Origin: Flavobacteriales bacterium UBA1937
GTDB lineage: Bacteria > Bacteroidota > Bacteroidia > Flavobacteriales > Weeksellaceae
Direction of reading: 5' to 3'
Length of the DNA stretch: 28,238 nucleotides
Assembly (NCBI GenBank): GCA_002337005.1
Contig: DDFD01000096.1
Coordinates: forward strand, 1 to 28,238
A model generated the notes under the pieces. That model did not search any database. It had not been told where the DNA came from and worked only from the letters and a program-made list of their open reading frames with translations. The position numbers and the translations under genes were made by a program. Positions 7,791 to 16,396 of this stretch are shown piece by piece. Position 1 is the first letter of the stretch. Every line of letters starts with the position of its first letter.

Positions 7791-8154
7791 AATTTTTATT
7801 TCAGTGTAGCAATTACGCATCCACTTCGAAACTTAAAATAAAGCATAACTAATTCATTTACAAATTATTAAAATTTAAAATTTTGGTTTTTCAACATTCA
7901 ATTTTCAATTTTAACTTAAAAAGTTTGACTTGTTTGTTGATGTAAAGATAGTATCATAAAAATGAATTTTGCAACTTTATCTGTTTGTTTTTACACACTC
8001 GTTTTCAAGTAGTTATTCACAAAAGATTGCGTTAATTTTTCCTTTTATATTAACCTTTTTTTAAATTACTAACAATTTGTTAATCTAAGGTTAACAAAAA
8101 AATTCCATAAAAATCCAGAAAAATATATTGAAATAATTTTGATGATATTTCACT
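7791..8154. other. Gene-free AT-rich stretch beside the array
   Basis: No credible reading frame. It contains a perfect 8-bp hairpin (TTTGTTAA 8076-8083, TTAACAAA 8091-8098, 7-base loop), one sequence matching the DnaA-box consensus (TTATTCACA, 8013-8021), a one-mismatch neighbour (TTTTACACA, 7988-7996), and a stray copy of the array core at 7921-7936. Too little to call an origin. Otherwise I see nothing in it. Confidence 0.4.
7943..7974 (-). promoter_or_regulatory. Possible minus-strand promoter reading into the array
   Basis: On the minus strand TTG (7972-7974) is followed after 21 bases by TATCTTTA (7943-7950), close to the Bacteroidota pattern TTG-N19-21-TAnnTTTG with one mismatch in the last base. 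Transcription would enter the repeat array and could continue to the secreted-protein gene 1 kb downstream. Confidence 0.3.
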
Positions 8155-8187
8155 AAAAACAAAAACGCTTCAAATTTTTGAAACGTT
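8155..8187 (-). terminator. Rho-independent terminator after DUF779 gene
   Basis: Arms 8164-8174 and 8177-8187 make an 11-bp stem (one G-U pair as RNA) with a tight loop. Read on the minus strand it is followed by TTTTTGTTTTT, ending the aldB-DUF779 unit 10 bases after the DUF779 stop. Confidence 0.8.
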
Positions 8188-8196
8188 TCATTGATA

Positions 8197-8571
8197 TTAT
8201 TCCATTCTTTTTACAGGTTCTAAATCTTTGAGTTCATCTTCTGTAAATAATCGATATTCTATTTTAAAGGTTTTTCCTAAAGGAGTTTCAAGAGAGAAAC
8301 CACCTGGTCCGAAACCATCAGTTACATCTAATGTAAAATGAGAGAATTTCCAATATTCAAATAAATCTCTGTCTAGCCAAAATTCGAATTCATCTACCAA
8401 ACCAATCATTACATCATTAGTTCTAAGGTAAAATCCGCCTTTTTCGAAACATTGTGGTTGAGTTCCTTCGCAGCAACCACCTGCTTGGTAAAACATTAGA
8501 TCACCGTGTTTTTCCTTTAGTGTTTTTATTACTTCTAAAGCTTTTTCTGTTACGTCTATTCTTTTTACCAT
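8197..8571 (-). CDS. DUF779 protein, aldehyde dehydrogenase partner
   Basis: A 124-residue soluble protein of family DUF779, which very commonly lies next to AldB/ExaC-type aldehyde dehydrogenases. Its hallmark is the cysteine cluster near residues 33-41 (GGCCEGTQPQC), suggesting a metal or redox role, followed by the conserved segments EFEFWLDRD and the glycine-rich FGPGGFSLETPLGK. Biochemical function is not established to my knowledge. It lies 74 bases downstream of aldB, with a hairpin terminator between them, so its expression may be lower than that of aldB or depend on read-through. Confidence 0.88.
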   Translation of the reverse strand: MVKRIDVTEKALEVIKTLKEKHGDLMFYQAGGCCEGTQPQCFEKGGFYLRTNDVMIGLVDEFEFWLDRDLFEYWKFSHFTLDVTDGFGPGGFSLETPLGKTFKIEYRLFTEDELKDLEPVKRME

Positions 8572-8591
8572 TGTTTTTATTTTTAATAAAG

Positions 8592-8625
8592 ATAAAAAAA
8601 GGAATGCTGATGAACAACATTCCTT
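8592..8625 (-). terminator. Hairpin terminator between aldB and DUF779 gene
   Basis: Arms 8599-8609 and 8615-8625 form an 11-bp stem (AAGGAATG core, one G-U pair) with a 5-base loop. On the minus strand it is followed by a run of seven T. It sits after aldB and 20 bases before the DUF779 ATG, so it probably attenuates transcription inside the operon. Confidence 0.75.
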
Positions 8626-8645
8626 CGTTTTTAAAACACAAATTT

Positions 8646-10151
8646 CTAGAAAAAACCTAGTTTATTTTTGTTGTAAGAAATCAACATATTCTTAGTTTGT
8701 CTGTAATGGTCGAGCATCATTTTATGATTTTCTCTACCAATTCCAGATTGTTTGTATCCGCCAAAAGGTGCGCCAGCAGGATAAGCGTGGTATTGATTTA
8801 CCCAAACTCTACCAGCTTTTATCGCTCTAGGAACTCTGTATAATTCATGAGCATCTCTCGTCCAAACGCCAGCTCCAAGACCATACATTGTATCATTTGC
8901 AATTTCTATAGCTTCTTCGGTAGTTTTGAAAGTAGTAACTGCTAAAACGGGCCCGAAAATTTCTTCTTGGAAGATTCTCATCTTATTATGACCTTTGAAA
9001 ATAGTTGGCTGAATGTAATAACCGCCTTCTAAATCTCCACCAAGATGATTTACATCTCCACCACAAAGAACTTCTGCACCTTCTTCTTTACCTAATTTTA
9101 TATAAGAAAGAATTTTATCTTTTTGGATTTGAGAAGCTTGAGCTCCCATCATTACGGTTGGATCTAAAGGATGACCTGTTTTTATAGCTTTAGTTCTTTC
9201 AATTACTCTTTCTAAAAATTTGTCGGCAATAGATTCGTGAACCAATAATCTTGACGGACAAGTACAAACTTCACCTTGATTTAATGCAAATAAAACTGCA
9301 CCTTCAATCGCTTTGTCAAAGAACTCATCATCTGCATCCATTACAGAAGGGAAGAAAATGTTAGGTGATTTTCCGCCTAATTCTAAAGTTACAGGAATAA
9401 TGTTTTCTGTAGCATATTGCATTACCATTCTACCTGTTGCTGTAGAACCTGTGAAAGCTGCTTTTGCAACTTTAGGATTAGTAACTAGAGTTCTTCCTAG
9501 CTCAGCACCAAAACCATTAACAATATTTATTACACCAGCAGGTAATAAATCTTCGATTAATTCCATTAAAACCATAATAGAAATTGGGGTGCTTTCTGCA
9601 GGTTTTAAAACCACGCAATTTCCTGCAGCTAGAGCAGGAGCTAGTTTCCAGACTGCCATTAGAATAGGGAAATTCCAAGGAATAATTTGTGCAATTACGC
9701 CTATTGGTTCGTGTACAATTACAGAAACAGTGTCTTTGTCTAATTCAGAAATAGAACCTTCTTCTGCTCTTATTACACTTGCAAAATATCTGAAATGATC
9801 TATTGCCAAAGGTAAATCTGCTGCCATAGTTTCACGAACTGCTTTACCATTATCTACAGTTTCTACAGCAGCTAAATGTTGTAAATTAGCTTCAATTCTG
9901 TCTGCAATTTTATTTAAAATAATACTGCGTTCTGTAGCAGAAGTCTCGCTCCAAGTTTTGAAAGCTTCCGAAGCAGCTTCTACTGCCATTTCTATATCTT
10001 GTTTTGCAGAATGAGCAGCTTTTGCCATTACTTTACCATCAAGAGGAGATAGCACTTCGAAATACTGTCCTGTAGAAGGAGCAGTCCATTTTCCATTAAT
10101 GTAATTGTCGTATTTTTCTTTTAATACAGGACGATTGATAATTGTTGACAT
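8646..10151 (-). CDS. aldB: NAD(P)-dependent aldehyde dehydrogenase, AldB/ExaC type
   Basis: Oxidises aldehydes (acetaldehyde in characterised relatives) to acids. All 501 residues follow the AldB/ExaC pattern from KYDNYINGKW to the end. Catalytic features are intact: Asn160 in PWNFP, the cofactor-site segment KPAEST (183-188), FTGSTATG (233-240), general base Glu257 in LELGGKSPN, and nucleophile Cys296 in NQGEVCTC, a motif typical of this subgroup. The C-terminal FGGYKQSGIGRENHKMMLDHYRQTK is also subgroup-typical. ATG at 10151 is the natural start. It is divergent from an araC-type gene, with repeat sites between that probably control it. The DUF779 gene follows. Confidence 0.95.
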   Translation of the reverse strand: MSTIINRPVLKEKYDNYINGKWTAPSTGQYFEVLSPLDGKVMAKAAHSAKQDIEMAVEAASEAFKTWSETSATERSIILNKIADRIEANLQHLAAVETVDNGKAVRETMAADLPLAIDHFRYFASVIRAEEGSISELDKDTVSVIVHEPIGVIAQIIPWNFPILMAVWKLAPALAAGNCVVLKPAESTPISIMVLMELIEDLLPAGVINIVNGFGAELGRTLVTNPKVAKAAFTGSTATGRMVMQYATENIIPVTLELGGKSPNIFFPSVMDADDEFFDKAIEGAVLFALNQGEVCTCPSRLLVHESIADKFLERVIERTKAIKTGHPLDPTVMMGAQASQIQKDKILSYIKLGKEEGAEVLCGGDVNHLGGDLEGGYYIQPTIFKGHNKMRIFQEEIFGPVLAVTTFKTTEEAIEIANDTMYGLGAGVWTRDAHELYRVPRAIKAGRVWVNQYHAYPAGAPFGGYKQSGIGRENHKMMLDHYRQTKNMLISYNKNKLGFF

Positions 10152-10194
10152 ATAAATAGTTTTTAAATTTTTATGAAGCCAAAGTATTCAGAAT

Positions 10195-10276
10195 ATGACA
10201 AATGTCATAGTATAATCGTCTAAATTGATAGTATAATAATATTTATGTAGATTATATAGCAAAAAGATAATATAAT
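10195..10276. promoter_or_regulatory. Candidate AraC-type operator in aldB/araC divergent region
   Basis: ATAGTATAAT occurs exactly at 10207-10216 and 10228-10237, starts 21 bp apart (two helical turns), the usual geometry of AraC-family half-sites. A 9-of-10 match lies at 10267-10276. The first copy overlaps a palindrome ATGACA-AA-TGTCAT at 10195-10208. The 200-base gap is the only space for both promoters, so the regulator encoded at 10352 likely binds here. Confidence 0.55.
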
Positions 10277-10351
10277 TCTTCTTTGATTGAAAAAAAATGA
10301 TATATTTAACAGCAATACCAATTTTATTAAAAAATTACCCAAAAAATAAAG

Positions 10352-11293
10352 ATGAAAAATGGTAAAAATTTGCTCTATACACCTGATTTAACGGCACCAG
10401 AGCAACTAGATAACATCATAGAAAATAAGACTACATTTACCTTAAATAATTGTGAATTTTCTCTTTTTGAAACTCATAAAAGGGCAGAAGATGTTAAACT
10501 AAAGTTTAATGACTTAACTTTTACGGCCATGTTAAGAGGAAAAAAATATATGAAATTAGAAGATAAGACAGATTATTTTGATTATTTCCCTGGTGAAACA
10601 GTTTTGGTATCACCTGGTGAAACTATGGTGATAGATTTTCCTGAAGCAGACGAAACGCCATCACAATGCATATCTCTAAGTTTTAGCCCTGATTTTGTAG
10701 AAAATTCTTTGAATTATTTCAATACAAAACTTACCAAAATTGATGATGATAGTTCTTGGAGAATTTCTAGTGAACAGTTTTATTTATTTAACAGTTTGCC
10801 TTTAGCTTCAGCTACCAACAATCTTATGAGAATTGCGATGGAAGATAATATGAATAAAGATTTAATGGCAGATTTAGCATTGAAGGAGCTCTTGGTAAGA
10901 TTGATGCAAACGCAAGCCAGCAAATTGATAGAAAGTGATTATAAAAAGTTGAAAAATACCAGTAGATTGGCTTTTATTATTGATTATATTAAAAATAATC
11001 TGCATCAGAAATTAAGCATAGAACATTTGGCTAGATTGGCTTTGGTAAGTAAGTCTAATTTTTTCAAACTTTTCAAATATGAAATAGGAATTGCACCGAA
11101 TGAATTTATATTAATGGAAAGAATAAAACGTGCTAAAGAACTCTTAAAAGAGAATCAAAGTATAAAAGAAGTTGCTTTTGGAACAGGCTTTTCAGATACT
11201 AATCATTTTATTAAAACTTTTAAAACCTTTGAAGGATTAACCCCAAAAAATTATCAACGAAATTTATTTTCTGATTATAAAATTGTTTCATAA
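10352..11293 (+). CDS. AraC-family transcriptional regulator
   Basis: A 313-residue regulator. The C-terminal ~95 residues (about 210-305) carry the two helix-turn-helix motifs of the AraC/XylS family: LSIEHLARLALVSKSNFFKLF and the conserved IKEVAFGTGFSDTNHFIKTFK block followed by GLTPKNYQ. The N-terminal half (about 30-140) looks like the AraC N-terminal ligand domain: it includes the PGETVLVSPGETMVIDFP beta-rich stretch. It is divergent from aldB with a shared 200-base control region, so it probably activates aldB-DUF779 in response to an aldehyde or alcohol; this is inferred from position. ATG at 10352 follows an A-rich leader. Confidence 0.9.
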   Translation: MKNGKNLLYTPDLTAPEQLDNIIENKTTFTLNNCEFSLFETHKRAEDVKLKFNDLTFTAMLRGKKYMKLEDKTDYFDYFPGETVLVSPGETMVIDFPEADETPSQCISLSFSPDFVENSLNYFNTKLTKIDDDSSWRISSEQFYLFNSLPLASATNNLMRIAMEDNMNKDLMADLALKELLVRLMQTQASKLIESDYKKLKNTSRLAFIIDYIKNNLHQKLSIEHLARLALVSKSNFFKLFKYEIGIAPNEFILMERIKRAKELLKENQSIKEVAFGTGFSDTNHFIKTFKTFEGLTPKNYQRNLFSDYKIVS

Positions 11294-11341
11294 ACAAGAA
11301 CTGCTTCCAAAAAATAGAACCGGTTTTTTATTATTGAGATT

Positions 11342-13307
11342 TTACAATTTCCATTTTACCGAAATATTAACCACTCTGCCATCAATTGGCGCCCAAAGTG
11401 GATAGAAAGTAGGGTTAGTAATACTTCCGAAAAAGAGAGGTTCTTTTTTGCTTTGTCGGTAATCTAATAAATTTTCGCAATTGATAACAAGACTAAAGTG
11501 TTCGCCGAAATTTTTAGAAATCATAGCGGCTATAAAAAGATAATTTGGAGTTTCTGTATAATCTAATCTGTGTTGTTTCCCTGTAAAACTGGCTTCAACT
11601 CCAGCTTTCCAAGTATTAAATTCTTTAAGAGCAGTCATTGCAAAAACGATTTTTTGGAGTAAGAGGAATGAACTGATTTTTAGCTAAATATTTGTTTTCT
11701 GCAATGGTAAAAGTATAACCAATGTAAAGCTCCCATTCATCAATAATCGCTTTGATATAAGTATCAAAACCTTTGGAAACTATAGCTTTTTCTTCATTTC
11801 TGAACTCAATATTTCCGTTATTGCCTGTATTTCCAATAATAGGATTATTGATTTGTGTTAAGAAAAAGGCTTGATTGATGAAGATTGAATTTTTTTCGCC
11901 ATCTTCATCACCATCGAAAACTTTTTTATAATTAAATTCAAAATTATAGCCAACAGATTTCTCTGCTTTTGTAGTTTTTACATTAATTGGCAAAAGATTT
12001 TCCAAAGGATAATCATAAACAGAAGTTGCCAAAGAATTAGGAATTTTATAGCCAAGACCAATTCCTCCTCTAATTCCCCAATTTTCATTAAAATGATGAA
12101 TTACTGCAATTTGTGGAAGAAAAAAATTTCCAAAATTATTCTTAAAATCTTGTCGAATTCCGGTTTCTATGTTAGTTTTGTTAAGTTTTAAAGTATTTTG
12201 CACAAAAATTCCGATAGAATTATTTTCAAATTGAGAAATTTGGAAATATTTAAAACTTTCAGGCGTAAATTTGCTTCCTTGAAAATCTGTGCCTAAAACC
12301 CAAATCATTTTGTTTAAAGGCTTCACATAAGATAATTCAGAAAAATAATTTTGTTGTTTGGCATCAATAAAATTTGTGTTGCTTGAAAAATTTCGATTAA
12401 AATTACTCAATGAATTTTTAAATGAGAGTTTTGAACGATCAGAAAATTTTTGTTCAAAAATTAATTCATAAGAATTTCTTTTTGTTTTATTTTTTTCAAA
12501 ATATTGATGAATTTGGTCGGTATTTCCTTTAATTACATTTATATCTCCACCAATATTATTTTCAAACGTTCCGCTCCAACCAAGAGAAATTTCAGAATTT
12601 ACCGAAGGATAAAAAAATAATTTAGGATGAATTACCAATGAATTGAGTTTCGGAACATCAGAAAATGTGTCTTTATTTACATCTTGAGCATTTTGTAAAG
12701 TTTTTCCAACAAAAATGGTATATCCAAAATTTTTAAATTTTTTGGAAGCAAACATATTCAGATTTTTTTCATCTAAAGTAGAGTAGTTTGCTAATGCCGT
12801 AAGTTCTTGTTTTACAGTTGGTTTTCTAGAAATAATATTCACCAAACCGCCAATTGCACCACCACCATAAAGTGTAGAAGCAGAACCTTTTATAAGCTCT
12901 ACTTGTTGTAAATCTAATGGCGGAATATTTAGCACACCCAAACCTCCAGAAAATCCATCAAAAAGAGGCATTCCGTCTTTTAGAATTTGAGTATATCTTC
13001 CGTCCAAACCTTGTATTCTCACGTTAGAATTTCCAGACACTGCAGAAGTTTGCTGAATTTGTACACCAGAAATATCACCTAAAATACTGCCAATTCCTGC
13101 AGGTTTTATAGCACTTTCTTCTTGCATTTCTTCTTTTCCCAAAACTTCTACTTTTTGCGGAAAATTTTCTATTTTTTGTTGTGTTCTAGATGATGCTACA
13201 ATAGTAACTTCGTCTATTTTCTTTTCCCTAATTTTTACGCTGTCCTTCGTTTGGGCATAATTATTATTAAATAATAGAATTACAAAAAAAAACACTGACT
13301 TTTTCAT
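11342..13307 (-). pseudogene. TonB-dependent outer-membrane receptor, frameshifted
   Basis: Outer-membrane receptor for energy-coupled uptake, ligand unknown. The N-terminus has a signal peptide ending in NNYAQ, then a plug domain at about residues 35-160 with SSRTQQKIENFPQKVEVL, NVRIQGLDGRYTQILKDGMPL and the typical VELIKGSASTLYGGGAIGGLVNIISRK segment, then beta-barrel strands. The frame is lost in a five-T run (minus strand; A5 at 11642-11646): as read the protein ends at residue 560 with CNDCS. Removing one T joins PKNRF to AMTALKEFNTW and continues 98 more residues to a normal barrel end (VNISVKWKL), about 654 residues in all. The site is a homopolymer, so sequencing error, real mutation or slippage are all possible. 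Its 3' end meets the AraC gene convergently. Confidence 0.85.
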
Positions 13308-13350
13308 TTTGCAAATTTATTTAATAAAAGTACATATTGTCATTAAAAAT

Positions 13351-13384
13351 AAATTAAAAAACGCCCCAAAAAGTTGGAGCGTTT
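13351..13384 (-). terminator. Rho-independent terminator of the fad operon
   Basis: Arms 13359-13369 and 13374-13384 form an 11-bp stem (AAACGC core, one G-U pair as RNA) with a 4-base loop. On the minus strand it is followed by a T run. It lies about 22 bases after the fadE stop and before the TonB-receptor gene. Confidence 0.85.
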
Positions 13385-13406
13385 CGTGTTATTGAATTAA
13401 CAAATT

Positions 13407-15182
13407 TTAGTAAGAATTTTTCTCTACAAAATGTTTTGCTATTTTTTCAGTTAACGCAATTACGTTTGGCTGATTGGTATATTTTGTAAATCTTCTAAGA
13501 CCAGAAAGCATCATTCTTTGTTCGTCACCTTCTGCGAAAGAAATAATTCCTTCTTTAGCAGAAGTAATTACCTTTTCTACTGCTTTATAAAGGTTTAGTT
13601 GAGCCATTGCAGCTTCCACAGAATCAGGAGCAAAGTTTTTCTCCACTCTCAAAATAGTAGATTCTGCCATATAAATTTGGTTCAATATTTCTGAAGCATT
13701 GATTAAAAGGTGTTGTTGTTTTTCAATTTCCATCATATATTTTTGAAGAGCAGCACCAGAAACCATTAAGAACACTTTCTTAAGATTAGCAATAATTGCT
13801 TTTTCTTCAGACATAAATTCAGAATAATCAGGAACTTCAAAACTTGGAATTCCCATTAATTCTTTACCAACTGCCATTGCTGGAGACATTAGATCAATTT
13901 CGCCTTTGAAAGCTCTCTTAATCAACATTCCTACAGAAAGAAGTCGGTTAATCTCATTAGTTCCTTCATAAATTCTAGAAATTCTGGCGTCTCTCCAAGC
14001 AGCTTCCATTGGTGTATCTTCAGAGAATCCCATTCCTCCAAAAATCTGAATTCCCTCATCAGCAGCATTTTGAGCAGTATCAGAAACAAAAACTTTTAGG
14101 ATAGAACATTCTACCGCAAATTCTTCTACGCCTTTTAATTCAGCTTCTTGATGATTCATTCCACCAGCAACCAAAGCATCAATTTTATCTTGAATATCTT
14201 GTGCAGCTCTGTAAGAACCAGCTTCTGAAACAAAAGTAGCGGTAGCCATTTCTGCTAATTTTTTTCTAATCGCACCGAAAGTTGCAATAGGAGTATTGAA
14301 TTGTTTTCTTTCGTTAGCATAATTTACAGAAAGATTGAAAATTCTTCTTTGAGCATCAAGACAAGCAGCAGCCAATTTAATTCTACCTACATTTAATGCG
14401 TTTAAAGCGATTTTGAAACCATTATTTCTTTCGCCAAGAAGACATTCTACAGGAACTTTCATATCATTGAAGAAAACTTGTCGAGTAGAAGAACTTCTAA
14501 TTCCTAATTTATGCTCTTCTTCACCGAAAGTAAGACTTTCAGGATTTTCTAATTCGCTTCTGTTCACTACAAAACCTGTGATATTTTTATCATCATCAAT
14601 TTTAGCAAAGAATGTGAATGTATCTGCGAAACCTGCGTTAGAAATCCACATTTTTTGTCCGTTGATGATGTAATGCTTGCCATCTTCAGACAATTTAGCT
14701 CTCGTTTTTCCAGAGTTTGCATCAGAACCAGCATCAGGTTCAGTAAGGCAATACGCTCCGAATTTAGTACCTGCGGCTAAATCTGGTAAATATTTTTGTT
14801 TTTGCTCTTCAGTTCCGTACAATAGGATAGGAAGTGTGCCAATTCCGGTGTGAGCTCCATAAGCAGTTGCCAATGAACCTGTTGCGCCAGAAAGATAGTC
14901 ACAAGCAATCATTGTAGAAACGAAACCTAAACCAAGTCCACCATAATTTTCTGGAACTGCAATTCCTAAGAATCCCATTTCACCAATTTGTTTCATACAT
15001 TCTTCGGTGAAAGCATAGTCTTTTTTCTCGAATCTTTCTTTGTTCGGAACTACCACTTTGTCTATAAATTCTTTAGCAGAATCGCGAAGCATTTTTTGCT
15101 CTTCATTGAAGTCTTCAAACGTAAAAACGTTTTTTGCTTCTATTTCTTTGATGAGGAATTCTCCTCCTTTTAATGTTGACAT
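13407..15182 (-). CDS. fadE: Acyl-CoA dehydrogenase, long (FadE-type)
   Basis: FAD-dependent first step of beta-oxidation, acyl-CoA to trans-2-enoyl-CoA. At 591 residues it is longer than the usual 380-residue acyl-CoA dehydrogenase and belongs to the extended class (VLCAD-like, Bacillus FadE-like) with an extra C-terminal helical domain after about residue 430. Motifs: YCLTEPDAGSDA (flavin/substrate contact), QKMWISNAGFADTF, QIFGGMGFSEDTPMEAAWRDARI, and IYEGTNEI with the catalytic Glu. It is the last gene of the fad operon, 23 bases after fadA, followed by a terminator. Substrate length is not predictable from sequence alone. Confidence 0.93.
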   Translation of the reverse strand: MSTLKGGEFLIKEIEAKNVFTFEDFNEEQKMLRDSAKEFIDKVVVPNKERFEKKDYAFTEECMKQIGEMGFLGIAVPENYGGLGLGFVSTMIACDYLSGATGSLATAYGAHTGIGTLPILLYGTEEQKQKYLPDLAAGTKFGAYCLTEPDAGSDANSGKTRAKLSEDGKHYIINGQKMWISNAGFADTFTFFAKIDDDKNITGFVVNRSELENPESLTFGEEEHKLGIRSSSTRQVFFNDMKVPVECLLGERNNGFKIALNALNVGRIKLAAACLDAQRRIFNLSVNYANERKQFNTPIATFGAIRKKLAEMATATFVSEAGSYRAAQDIQDKIDALVAGGMNHQEAELKGVEEFAVECSILKVFVSDTAQNAADEGIQIFGGMGFSEDTPMEAAWRDARISRIYEGTNEINRLLSVGMLIKRAFKGEIDLMSPAMAVGKELMGIPSFEVPDYSEFMSEEKAIIANLKKVFLMVSGAALQKYMMEIEKQQHLLINASEILNQIYMAESTILRVEKNFAPDSVEAAMAQLNLYKAVEKVITSAKEGIISFAEGDEQRMMLSGLRRFTKYTNQPNVIALTEKIAKHFVEKNSY

Positions 15183-15205
15183 ATTTTAGATTTATTTTTT
15201 AAATT

Positions 15206-16384
15206 TTACAATAATTCAATTACAGAAGCTGCTCCTTGTCCTGTTCCTACACACATTGAAACTAAACCGTATTTTGCACCACGAAGTTTCATTTCATCAA
15301 GCAATTGAACCGTTAATTTAGTTCCTGTACAACCTAGAGGGTGACCAAGAGCGATTGCTCCACCATTTACATTCAAAATTTCTGGGTTTAAATCCAATTC
15401 TTTTTTAATTGCAACTGACTGAGAAGCAAAGGCTTCGTTCAATTCAATTAAACCAATATCTTGAAGAGAAAGCCCTGCTTGTTTTAATGCTTTTGGGATA
15501 GCGTAAATTGGTCCAACTCCCATAATTCTTGGCTCTAAACCAACAGCTGCATAAGAAACTAATCTTGCGATTGGCTCAAGATTGAGTTCTTTTACCATTT
15601 CTTCTGACATTACTACTACGAAAGCAGCACCATCACTCATTTGAGAAGAGTTTCCTGCGGTTACAGAACCACCTGCTGCGAAGACAGGTTTTAATTTTGC
15701 TAAACCTTCGATAGAAGTATCTGCTCTAGGACCTTCATCAACAGAAAAATCAAATTTTTTGGTTTGAACTTTTTGGTTTTCGTCCAAGAAATTATATTCT
15801 ACAGGAACTGGAACAATGCTTTTTGCAAATTTACCTTCCGCAATTGCTTTTAATGCTTTTTGATGAGATTCAAAAGCGAATAGGTCTTGTTCTTCTCTTG
15901 TAATTTTGTATTGTTTTGCAACTTCTTCTGCAGTATATCCCATTCCCCAATAATAATCTGGGTGAGATTTTGCATAATGGCTTTCTGGAACTGGTTTGTA
16001 ACCTCCCATTGGAATGAAAGACATCGATTCTGCACCTCCTGCAATAATACAATCTGCCATTCCTGCTTGAATTTTAGCCGATGCGATAGCAATCGCTTCA
16101 GAACCAGAAGCGCAATATCTGTTTACGGTAACTCCTGGAACTTTATCGGTGTTTAATCCCATTAAAGAAATCAAACGAGCCACGTTTAAGCCTTGTTCAG
16201 CTTCTGGCATTGCATTTCCTACGATTAAATCATCGATTCTATCTTTATCTAATTGTGGCAAATCTGCCATCAATTTCTCTATAACTTTTGCAGCCATTAC
16301 ATCTGGTCTGGTAAATCTTAAACTTCCTTTCGGAGCTTTACCTACCGCTGTTCTGTAGCCTGCTACTATATATGCTTGTTTCAT
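15206..16384 (-). CDS. fadA: Acetyl-CoA C-acyltransferase (3-ketoacyl-CoA thiolase)
   Basis: Last step of beta-oxidation, thiolytic release of acetyl-CoA. The 392 residues match the thiolase family. Active-site residues are present: nucleophile Cys91 in NRYCASGS, His348 in GGAIALGHPLGCTG, and Cys378 in SMCVGTGQGAA. It works with the fadN product upstream. Normally one would expect it close behind fadN; here 459 bases separate them, filled by a four-helix-bundle gene and its flanking repeats, so an insertion has split the operon. fadE follows after 23 bases. Confidence 0.95.
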   Translation of the reverse strand: MKQAYIVAGYRTAVGKAPKGSLRFTRPDVMAAKVIEKLMADLPQLDKDRIDDLIVGNAMPEAEQGLNVARLISLMGLNTDKVPGVTVNRYCASGSEAIAIASAKIQAGMADCIIAGGAESMSFIPMGGYKPVPESHYAKSHPDYYWGMGYTAEEVAKQYKITREEQDLFAFESHQKALKAIAEGKFAKSIVPVPVEYNFLDENQKVQTKKFDFSVDEGPRADTSIEGLAKLKPVFAAGGSVTAGNSSQMSDGAAFVVVMSEEMVKELNLEPIARLVSYAAVGLEPRIMGVGPIYAIPKALKQAGLSLQDIGLIELNEAFASQSVAIKKELDLNPEILNVNGGAIALGHPLGCTGTKLTVQLLDEMKLRGAKYGLVSMCVGTGQGAASVIELL

Positions 16385-16396
16385 ATTTTTTGTATT

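Noticed and set aside
7791..8160. Chromosomal replication origin
   Set aside because: Only one full DnaA-box match and no origin-linked genes; kept as a low-interest note only.
9313..9798. 161-codon plus-strand open frame inside aldB
   Set aside because: Opposite-strand shadow of a highly conserved enzyme; no independent family features.
11294..11341. Terminator between the AraC gene and the TonB receptor gene (AACCGGTT with flanking A and T runs)
   Set aside because: The palindrome has no room for a loop; no stable hairpin can be drawn.
15887..16156. 89-codon plus-strand open frame inside fadA
   Set aside because: Shadow frame rich in Cys, Trp and Phe with no support; fadA is certain.
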